Positions 1 through 5,622 of a stretch of DNA of 5,622 nt are shown piece by piece. This DNA comes from JAAUQA01 sp036351435 (GTDB lineage: Bacteria; Pseudomonadota; Gammaproteobacteria; Competibacterales; Competibacteraceae), in the NCBI GenBank assembly GCA_036351435.1, contig JAZBPA010000172.1:1-5622 (forward strand), in the 5' to 3' direction. The stretch's first letter is position 1; every line of letters begins with the position of its first letter. A program made the translations under genes and the position numbers. The notes beneath the pieces were generated by a model. The model searched no databases and was not told where the DNA came from. It worked only from the letters and a program-made list of their open reading frames with translations.

Positions 1-3000
1 GCGAAGCGACTATGCACTTCGAAGTGGATCGGCAGACTGATCCCGAGTTGTTGGCCGGGTTACACAGCGGACTGCAGAAGGCGTTAACCGATGTACGGGT
101 CGCCGTCGAAGATTGGCCGTTGATGCGTGAACAATTGCAGACAATCGTGACCGAGCTCGACACGACCGAGTTACCCTTGCACCCGTCAGAAGTTCGGGAA
201 AGTCAGGACTTTCTGCGCTGGATGGCGAGCGAACATTTCACCTTTCTCGGTTATCGCAATTACAATTTGGTGGAAAAAGACGGTGAAGTTGTACTCTGTA
301 CCGTGCCCGGTTCCGGATTGGGCTTGTTACGTGGCGGTGAACAAGGGATTTCGCATAGCTTTGCAGAGTTGCCTGTGGATTTGCGCAAGTTGTCCTACGC
401 TCCCAAGCTATTGATTATTTCCAAAGCCAGCGCCCGTTCTACCGTTCATCGCCCCGTGCATCTGGATTACCTGGGCATCAAACGTTTCGGTGCGGAAGGC
501 AAAGTTATCGGTGAACACCGTTTCCTAGGGCTATACACCGCACAGGCGTATAACGTTAATCCGCGCGGCATTCCGTTACTACGCAGCAAGATCGAACGGG
601 TTCTGACTCGCGCCCGTTTGTCGCCCACGGGCCATGCGGGTAAGGCGTTGCAAAATATCCTCGAAACCTTTCCGCGTGATGATCTGTTCCAGGCCACCGA
701 CGAAGAACTGTTCGAAATCGCCACCGGTATCCTGCAGCTTAAAGAGCGACAGCGGCTGCGTTTGTTTGTGCGTGAGGACACCTTCGGTCGCTTCGTGTCT
801 TGTTTGGTCTTTGTGCCGAGAGAACGCTACAACACCGACATGCGGTTGCGCATGCAAGCGGTGCTGATGCAGGTCTTCAATAGCGAATCCGCCACCTTCG
901 CCACCCAGTTTTCGGAATCAATGTTGGCGCGGGTGCAATTCCACATTCGTACCCAACCCGGCCAAATCCCGGACTATTCGGTACCCGAATTGGAGGCTCA
1001 GCTACGGGCAGCTCTGCAATCTTGGGAAGAGGATTTACATCAGGCCCTGTTGGAACAGGTCGGTGAGGAACAGGGCAATACCCTGTTCCAACGCTACGGC
1101 CAGGCATTTCCTGCAGCTTACAAGGAGGATTTCACCGTCCGCGCTGCGGTAAGCGATATTCTGCGGCTGGATAAGATTTGCCCGGACTACGCGATGGATA
1201 TGCGGCTATATCGCCCCTTGGAAGATCCGGAAGGGGTATTGCGCTTTAAAGTGTTCGGCCCGGAGCAGCCGATTCCCCTGTCCGATGTGTTGCCCATGTT
1301 AGAACGCATGGGCCTGCGAGTATTGACCGCCCGTCCTTATGAGGTGCTGACCCGCGACGGTGAGCAGTTGTGGGTATTGGATTTCGATATGAAGGAAGAC
1401 GAAGGGATTCAGGTGGATGTCTCCCAGATACGGGAAGTGTTCCAGGATGCCTTCGCCAGCGTCTGGAACGGTGCTTTGGAAAGCGACGGCTTCAACCGCT
1501 TGGTGTTGGCGGCAGCCCTGCCGTGGCGCGATGTGGTGATGCTCAGGGCGTATTGCAAATACTTATTACAAACCCGCATACCCTTCAGCCAAGCGTATAT
1601 GGAACGCACTGTCGGTGATCATCCGCAGATCGCCCGGCTGTTAGCGGAATTATTCCATGCCCGCTTCGATCCGCACGCCCACAACGATGCCGGTCGACGC
1701 AGCACCGCATTGACGGTTGCCATTGAAGAAGCGCTGGAAAAGGTAAGCAGCTTGGATGAAGACCGCATCTTGCGGCGGTTTTTGAATATCATCCAGGCTA
1801 CCCTGCGCACCAATTTCTTTCAAACCGACCAGCAGGGGAAAGCTAAAACGTATCTGTCCTTCAAATTCGATCCCGCCCGGATCGACGAATTACCCTTACC
1901 GCGCCCCATGTACGAGATTTTCGTGTATTCGCCGCGGGTAGAAGGTGTCCACTTGCGGGGTGGGCCGGTTGCCCGGGGCGGATTGCGTTGGTCGGATCGC
2001 CGCGAGGATTTCCGCACCGAGGTGCTGGGTTTGATGAAAGCCCAAATGGTGAAAAATTCGGTCATCGTGCCGGTCGGCGCTAAGGGCGGATTCGTGCTCA
2101 AGCAGCCTCCCGGCAATCGAGAGCAATTACAACAAGAGGCGGTGGCCTGTTACCGGACGTTCATCCACGGCTTGTTGGATATCACCGATAACCGAGTCGA
2201 CGGCGTAATCATTTCGCCACCGCAGGTGGTACGTTACGATCCCGACGATCCGTATCTGGTGGTGGCGGCGGACAAGGGTACAGCGACGTTTTCCGACATC
2301 GCCAACGGCATTGCCAAGGAATTCGGCTTTTGGTTGGGAGACGCTTTCGCTTCGGGTGGCTCCGCCGGCTACGATCATAAGAAAATGGGTATCACTGCGC
2401 GCGGCGCTTGGGAGTCGGTGAAACGCCAGTTTCGGGAATTGGGTATGGACATCCAGCAGCGCGATGATTTTACCGTGGTTGGCATCGGCGATATGTCCGG
2501 CGATGTGTTCGGCAACGGCATGTTGTTATCGCGCCATATCAAACTGGTGGCGGCCTTCAATCACCTGCATATTTTTATCGACCCCAATCCCGACCCGGAA
2601 ATCAGTTATCGAGAACGGGAGCGGCTGTTTAATCTGCCCCGTTCCAGTTGGGATGACTACGACAACAGTCTGCTGTCAGCTGGTGGAGCAGTGTATCCAC
2701 GCACGGCTAAATCGATTCGCTTGAGCCCGGAAGCGCAGGCGGTATTCGCCATTAACAGCGAACGGTTAACGCCTAACGAATTGGTTCACCAGTTATTGCA
2801 AGCGCCAGTGGACCTGCTCTGGAACGGCGGTATCGGCACCTACGTCAAAGCGCGCCACGAGAGTCATGCGGAGGCCGGCGACCGGGCTAACGACGCCGTG
2901 CGGGTCGATGGTCGGGAGCTGCGCTGTAAAGTCGTCGGTGAGGGCGGTAATTTGGGCTTTACCCAACTGGGTCGGATCGAATATGCCCGGCAAGGCGGTA

Positions 3001-4376
3001 GAATCCTGACCGATGCCATCGACAACTCCGGCGGAGTGAACTGTTCGGATCACGAAGTCAATATCAAGATTCTGCTCAATCATGTCGTTAGCAACGGCGA
3101 CATGACGGAAAAACAGCGTAATGAGCTGCTGGCTGAAATGACCGACGAGGTAGCCGACTTGGTGCTGCGGCAGAATTATTTGCAACCCCAAGCCATCAGT
3201 ATGACCTATAGCCGGGCAGCTGAATCCTTAGGGGACCACGTGCGGGTGATGCGGTCGTTGGAAAAAGCCGGCAAGCTCAATCGCACCCTGGAATTTTTGC
3301 CCAATGATGAAGAATTGGCAGAACGAGAGACCGCTCAGCAGGGGCTGACGCCACCGGAGTTAGCGGTGCTACTGGCCTACGGCAAAATCGCCCTGCACGA
3401 GGAATTGTTGACCTCCGATGTGCCGGAAGACAGTCATTTGCAGAAGGATCTGTTCATGTATTTCCCCGAGCCGTTACGGCAACGTTTCGTCCAAGGGATG
3501 CAGGAACACCCGTTACGCCGGGAGATCATCGCCACCTACATTACTAACAGTATGCTCAACCGCATGGGCAGCACTTTTGCGTTTCGCCTGTGGGAGGAGA
3601 CCGGCGCCACTTACCCGGCCATTGCCCGCGCATACAGCGCTGCTCGGGAAATGTTCGAGGCGCGGCGGTTGTGGAGCGCTATCGAAGCGCTGGACAATCA
3701 AATCCCCGCTGCGTTGCAGATCACCATGATCGGACATAGCCAACGTTTGTTGGAACGGGCCAGCGTGTGGTTGCTGCGGCACCGCCGTCCGCCGTTGGAA
3801 ATTGAGTCCGTTGTTCAGCAATTCAGTCCCGGCATCGCGAACTTGGCCGAAGCCCTGTCCGACTCGCTGCAAACCAGTGAGCAGGAGCTGTTGCTGAGGG
3901 CTAGTCAGGAATTATTGGATGCTGGTGTACCGGCTGATCTAGCACGTCGGATTGCTAGCTTGGATGCCCTGATTTCAGCGCTGGATTTGGTGGAGATCGC
4001 GACACAAGCCGATATGCCTGAGGTTGATGTTGCCAAGGTCTATTTCAGTTTGGTAAGCGCCTTGGATCTGAATTGGTTACGCCATAGCATGTTGGACCTA
4101 GAAGCCGTCAATCATTGGCAGAATCGTGCCCGAGCGGCATTACTCAATGGTTTGTACGATCAAGGTCGGGCGTTAACTTTAGATGTGCTGCGTTCGACTG
4201 CAGGCGACCTATCGCCGGAGCAGAGACTAGAAACCTGGTTGACACAAAATCGCGCAGGCGTTGAACGGTGCCGGGGGATATTTGATGATCTTCGCTCAGC
4301 CGGACAACCGGATTTGGCCATGTTGTCAGTTGCGCTGCGGGAAATGGCAAATCTGGTGCGGCAGAGTGGGGGTTAA
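1..4376 (+). CDS. gdhB: NAD-specific glutamate dehydrogenase, large GDH180 class (5' partial)
   Basis: This enzyme oxidatively deaminates L-glutamate with NAD+ to 2-oxoglutarate, ammonium and NADH in the cytoplasm, a catabolic role. The frame is open to the left edge (first full codon at 3, reading E-A-T before the Met at 12). That Met is therefore internal: 1457 residues are visible, while the family is usually about 1600-1620, so roughly 150-160 N-terminal residues are missing. Numbering from the Met at 12, residues 1 to about 600 look like the regulatory N-terminal part (conserved EHFTFLGYRNY near 74; FPRDDLFQATDEELF near 221). The catalytic core carries RGGLRWSDR (655-663), MVKNSV (around K681) and PVGAKGG (687-693). 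By motif alignment with hexameric GDHs, K681 and K691 match the substrate-binding and catalytic lysines. Further core motifs are DKGTATFSD (754-762), DHKKMGITARG (788-798), the Rossmann-like GIGDMSGDVFGNG (824-836), NGGIGTYVKA (938-947), GEGGNLG (976-982) and DNSGGVNCSDHEVN (1004-1017). A long helical C-terminus follows. No frameshift or missing motif is seen. Characterised relatives are allosterically regulated; the promoter is outside the window. Confidence 0.97.
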   Translation, partial: EATMHFEVDRQTDPELLAGLHSGLQKALTDVRVAVEDWPLMREQLQTIVTELDTTELPLHPSEVRESQDFLRWMASEHFTFLGYRNYNLVEKDGEVVLCTVPGSGLGLLRGGEQGISHSFAELPVDLRKLSYAPKLLIISKASARSTVHRPVHLDYLGIKRFGAEGKVIGEHRFLGLYTAQAYNVNPRGIPLLRSKIERVLTRARLSPTGHAGKALQNILETFPRDDLFQATDEELFEIATGILQLKERQRLRLFVREDTFGRFVSCLVFVPRERYNTDMRLRMQAVLMQVFNSESATFATQFSESMLARVQFHIRTQPGQIPDYSVPELEAQLRAALQSWEEDLHQALLEQVGEEQGNTLFQRYGQAFPAAYKEDFTVRAAVSDILRLDKICPDYAMDMRLYRPLEDPEGVLRFKVFGPEQPIPLSDVLPMLERMGLRVLTARPYEVLTRDGEQLWVLDFDMKEDEGIQVDVSQIREVFQDAFASVWNGALESDGFNRLVLAAALPWRDVVMLRAYCKYLLQTRIPFSQAYMERTVGDHPQIARLLAELFHARFDPHAHNDAGRRSTALTVAIEEALEKVSSLDEDRILRRFLNIIQATLRTNFFQTDQQGKAKTYLSFKFDPARIDELPLPRPMYEIFVYSPRVEGVHLRGGPVARGGLRWSDRREDFRTEVLGLMKAQMVKNSVIVPVGAKGGFVLKQPPGNREQLQQEAVACYRTFIHGLLDITDNRVDGVIISPPQVVRYDPDDPYLVVAADKGTATFSDIANGIAKEFGFWLGDAFASGGSAGYDHKKMGITARGAWESVKRQFRELGMDIQQRDDFTVVGIGDMSGDVFGNGMLLSRHIKLVAAFNHLHIFIDPNPDPEISYRERERLFNLPRSSWDDYDNSLLSAGGAVYPRTAKSIRLSPEAQAVFAINSERLTPNELVHQLLQAPVDLLWNGGIGTYVKARHESHAEAGDRANDAVRVDGRELRCKVVGEGGNLGFTQLGRIEYARQGGRILTDAIDNSGGVNCSDHEVNIKILLNHVVSNGDMTEKQRNELLAEMTDEVADLVLRQNYLQPQAISMTYSRAAESLGDHVRVMRSLEKAGKLNRTLEFLPNDEELAERETAQQGLTPPELAVLLAYGKIALHEELLTSDVPEDSHLQKDLFMYFPEPLRQRFVQGMQEHPLRREIIATYITNSMLNRMGSTFAFRLWEETGATYPAIARAYSAAREMFEARRLWSAIEALDNQIPAALQITMIGHSQRLLERASVWLLRHRRPPLEIESVVQQFSPGIANLAEALSDSLQTSEQELLLRASQELLDAGVPADLARRIASLDALISALDLVEIATQADMPEVDVAKVYFSLVSALDLNWLRHSMLDLEAVNHWQNRARAALLNGLYDQGRALTLDVLRSTAGDLSPEQRLETWLTQNRAGVERCRGIFDDLRSAGQPDLAMLSVALREMANLVRQSGG

Positions 4377-4391
4377 CGACTGACCGAATAA

Positions 4392-4422
4392 TACAGTGGG
4401 TCGGTCCGTTCGATCCACTGTA
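4392..4422. terminator. Hairpin between convergent genes, probable bidirectional terminator
   Basis: TACAGTGGGTCG (4392-4403) pairs with CGATCCACTGTA (4411-4422) to give a 12-bp stem with one G-T wobble and a 7-base loop. It begins 15 bases after the gdhB stop and ends 14 bases before the stop of the facing 75-residue gene, where a shared terminator would be expected. Neither side has a clear T-run: the + side continues AATCAAGC and the - side TTATTCGG. Intrinsic termination is therefore inferred from stem strength and position; an mRNA 3'-end stabilising role is the alternative. Confidence 0.65.
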
Positions 4423-4436
4423 ATCAAGCAACGCAA

Positions 4437-4664
4437 TTATTTTGCTGTGTCGGTGCGGAGCAGCCGATCTCGTTGTAATTCCAAACCAAGCAAACGTTGC
4501 TCATCTTCATCGATTTTGCAATCCAGGTAATTGATGCGGAATCGATCATCGTCATTCTGCAGGTTTTGCAATTCGACTTTACGTGCATCACACCGCTGCT
4601 TGAGTTGGGCGATTTCAGTATTGATTATCGCTAGTTCTTGGGTCAGGTAGTGCCGGTTTGTCAT
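4437..4664 (-). CDS. Small charged coiled-coil-like hypothetical protein (75 aa)
   Basis: I do not recognise a family. The protein is very polar, with about 13 acidic and 13 basic residues in 75, and has leucine/isoleucine spacing typical of helical coiled coil in two stretches (about 7-36 and 44-70). These are separated by a polar NDDDR break (37-41), so an antiparallel helical hairpin or a dimeric coiled coil is likely. There is no signal peptide or membrane segment, so it is probably cytoplasmic. The ATG at 4664 is the only good start: an in-frame stop lies at 4689-4691 and no Met lies between. The bases upstream (CTGCTAGCC before the ATG) show no Shine-Dalgarno match, which lowers confidence. 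GC content (31 of 60 at 4441-4500) resembles gdhB rather than the AT-rich DNA to the right. The gene converges on gdhB across the hairpin, and 39 bases separate it from the stop of the 139-residue gene upstream on the same strand. Confidence 0.6.
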   Translation of the reverse strand: MTNRHYLTQELAIINTEIAQLKQRCDARKVELQNLQNDDDRFRINYLDCKIDEDEQRLLGLELQRDRLLRTDTAK

Positions 4665-4703
4665 GGCTAGCAGTTTTGAAAAGGGCCGCTACAGTCGGGC
4701 AGC

Positions 4704-5123
4704 TCACTGTATGATTGGTGATTGAGGTTTTGGCCTCAGGTTTGCCAAGAATTTCTTATCTGTTATTCCTAGCTGCCTTAATTTCTTTAACAATTCTTTT
4801 CCTTCAACTTCAAAAGCCTTACTTTCATACTTCATGGCTTTGGTATAACTAAGAATTGCTATCGCTCTAAGCATGCTAAAATTAATTGTCCACAGACTAT
4901 ATCTTAAAACATGGTTTCTTATTCCAGCCATTGTTCTAATTCGATGCATTGCTCTAAGTAGATATTCACAGCGGCCCACAGCTGCAGCTACGATTTTTCC
5001 GGTGGACTCGATTTCTTCACGCGTGGGATTATATCCTTGTGCTCTCCGATCCATAAGCGGCGCCCATTCTTTACCTCGATTGTGAATCCACCAAAGCAAA
5101 GCTGTTAATTGTTTGTTATTCAT
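4704..5123 (-). CDS. Basic hypothetical protein, unrecognised (139 aa)
   Basis: I recognise no family. The start is well supported by a ribosome binding site at 5127-5134. The protein is strongly basic (about 25 Lys/Arg against 11 Asp/Glu) and looks mainly helical. It has an aromatic N-terminus (LLWWIHNRGKEW, 9-20), an arginine-rich central part (R51, R57, R61, R63, R69, R74), a moderately hydrophobic stretch at 71-93 that is interrupted by R74 and R86 and so is a poor membrane helix, and a Lys-rich helix around 95-117. The tail is proline-containing (PKPQSPIIQ). No signal peptide is seen. Base composition is locally very AT-rich (17 of 60 G or C at 4741-4800), unlike gdhB, which suggests acquisition by transfer. 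The last dozen or so codons run into GC-richer DNA. It may be cotranscribed with the partial gene upstream (114-base gap). The charge would suit nucleic-acid or membrane-surface binding, but that is a guess. Confidence 0.8.
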   Translation of the reverse strand: MNNKQLTALLWWIHNRGKEWAPLMDRRAQGYNPTREEIESTGKIVAAAVGRCEYLLRAMHRIRTMAGIRNHVLRYSLWTINFSMLRAIAILSYTKAMKYESKAFEVEGKELLKKLRQLGITDKKFLANLRPKPQSPIIQ

Positions 5124-5126
5124 TAA

Positions 5127-5134
5127 ATCACCTC
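5127..5134 (-). promoter_or_regulatory. Ribosome binding site of the 139-aa gene
   Basis: On the - strand this reads GAGGTGAT, an uninterrupted 8-base match to the extended Shine-Dalgarno consensus TAAGGAGGTGATC. The GAGG core sits 7 bases before the ATG at 5123. It fixes the start of the 139-residue gene and is the best translational signal in the window. Confidence 0.85.
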
Positions 5135-5237
5135 ATGTCACAGAAGGATTAGAGCAACGCTAATTTTAAAGGCCTTAGATTAGCCAAATTAAAATAGAAA
5201 AAGATCGTTTCCTCATTTTGAGCTTATCTCATATTCT

Positions 5238-5622
5238 CTAATAATTGTAAATACAACCTTTCTCAACAGTTCTGCGAAAACTATTTCTTTCTACATGACT
5301 CCAAACGCTGATTTTATCAAGCGTCGCTTTGTAAATCATATAGTATAGATCATCGATTTTATTGTTGGAGAAGTAACGTAAAACCACTTTTAAAGCATCG
5401 GGGTCCATCTTTGATCCACGCATCTTCATATTGCAACACTCAAGATAAGCCTTATCAACACCTTTTTTCCATGCTTGTTGATGAAGTTTAAGGTTGTCCC
5501 CATGCACTCCGTTACTTTTATGAAATATGGCTAATTGCTTTGAAAAACCAGGTTTTTGATGATCATAAGTCCAGGCTGTAACACCATAACAATAGGCGAT
5601 AGCTCCGGTAATCCTGTAGCCA
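5238..5622 (-). CDS. Hypothetical protein, C-terminal part only (5' end beyond the right edge)
   Basis: The - strand frame is open from the right edge to a TAG at 5238-5240, giving 127 visible residues. A GTG at 5505-5507 could start an 89-residue protein, but 38 further in-frame codons without a stop precede it, and the GTG has no Shine-Dalgarno at a usable distance. A start outside the window is therefore more likely. No Met occurs in those 38 codons. The visible part begins GYRITGAIAYCYGVTAW, a mildly hydrophobic aromatic stretch, and continues as a soluble, Lys- and Tyr-rich, probably helical protein ending EKGCIYNY. Cysteines fall at visible positions 11, 62, 63 and 123; the 62-63 pair and the near-terminal one could form disulfides if the protein is exported, but no signal peptide is visible. 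DNA is AT-rich (18 of 60 G or C at 5221-5280), like the next gene downstream on this strand. I recognise no family. Confidence 0.7.
   Translation of the reverse strand, partial: GYRITGAIAYCYGVTAWTYDHQKPGFSKQLAIFHKSNGVHGDNLKLHQQAWKKGVDKAYLECCNMKMRGSKMDPDALKVVLRYFSNNKIDDLYYMIYKATLDKISVWSHVERNSFRRTVEKGCIYNY

Noticed and set aside
467..3872. Many open frames of 60-130 codons on the - strand and in other + frames inside gdhB.
   Set aside because: They lie wholly within a conserved coding gene and have low-complexity, Arg/Ser/Pro-rich compositions typical of antisense shadows.
4144..4431. A 95-codon - strand frame overlapping the end of gdhB and the hairpin.
   Set aside because: Most of it is antisense to the gdhB C-terminus and its start lies in the terminator stem's flank; no ribosome binding site or protein-like pattern supports it.
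4665..4703. Possible - strand terminator between the 139- and 75-residue genes.
   Set aside because: Only a 5-bp imperfect stem (GCTGC/GTAGC) is found, and the short TTTT lies several bases after it, so it is too weak to call.
4723..4738. TGAGG/CCTCA small hairpin near the end of the 139-residue gene.
   Set aside because: The stem is only 5 bp, lies inside the coding region and is not followed by a T-run on the - strand.
4873..5085. A 70-codon + strand frame.
   Set aside because: It is antisense to the 139-residue gene, which has a far better start signal.
5135..5237. Terminator for the partial gene in the AT-rich gap.
   Set aside because: The only stem near the T-rich tract is CTCA/TGAG (4 bp), too short to support termination; the two genes could equally be cotranscribed.
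4377..5622. tRNA, insertion sequence ends, integrase or CRISPR that would explain the composition shift.
   Set aside because: No cloverleaf-like sequence, terminal inverted repeats, recombinase frame or repeated spacers are visible in the window.

Overview
The window is mostly one large gene. It carries the 3' nine-tenths of an NAD-dependent glutamate dehydrogenase of the very large (about 180 kDa) bacterial class on the + strand. Three small, poorly characterised genes follow on the - strand, facing the dehydrogenase. The dehydrogenase reads like those of Gammaproteobacteria: its catalytic motifs match what I know of the Pseudomonas-type GdhB proteins. Leucine codons TTG and TTA are common and the DNA is only moderately GC-rich (34 of 60 bases G or C at 2461-2520, counted by hand). 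This argues against a high-GC pseudomonad, but I cannot name a genus.

Layout. Positions 1-4376 hold gdhB, open at the left edge, so its N-terminus and promoter lie outside the window. Positions 4392-4422 form a strong hairpin between the convergent genes. Positions 4437-4664 (-) encode a 75-residue charged, coiled-coil-like protein in DNA of core-like composition. Positions 4704-5123 (-) encode a 139-residue strongly basic orphan protein with an excellent ribosome binding site. Positions 5238-5622 (-) hold the 3' end of another orphan gene that continues past the right edge. From about 4740 rightwards the DNA becomes markedly AT-rich in places (17 of 60 G or C at 4741-4800 and 18 of 60 at 5221-5280). 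That fits accessory or horizontally acquired DNA adjoining a core metabolic gene, but no recombinase, att site, insertion sequence or tRNA is visible.

How the genes work together. GdhB is a catabolic enzyme that feeds glutamate carbon into the TCA cycle as 2-oxoglutarate and releases ammonium. Nothing links the three small genes to that role; they are on the opposite strand and separated by the hairpin. The two AT-rich genes could be one transcription unit (114-base gap), but their function is unknown. I see no convincing undescribed system here. The most useful leads are the two unrecognised AT-rich proteins and the composition break beside them.
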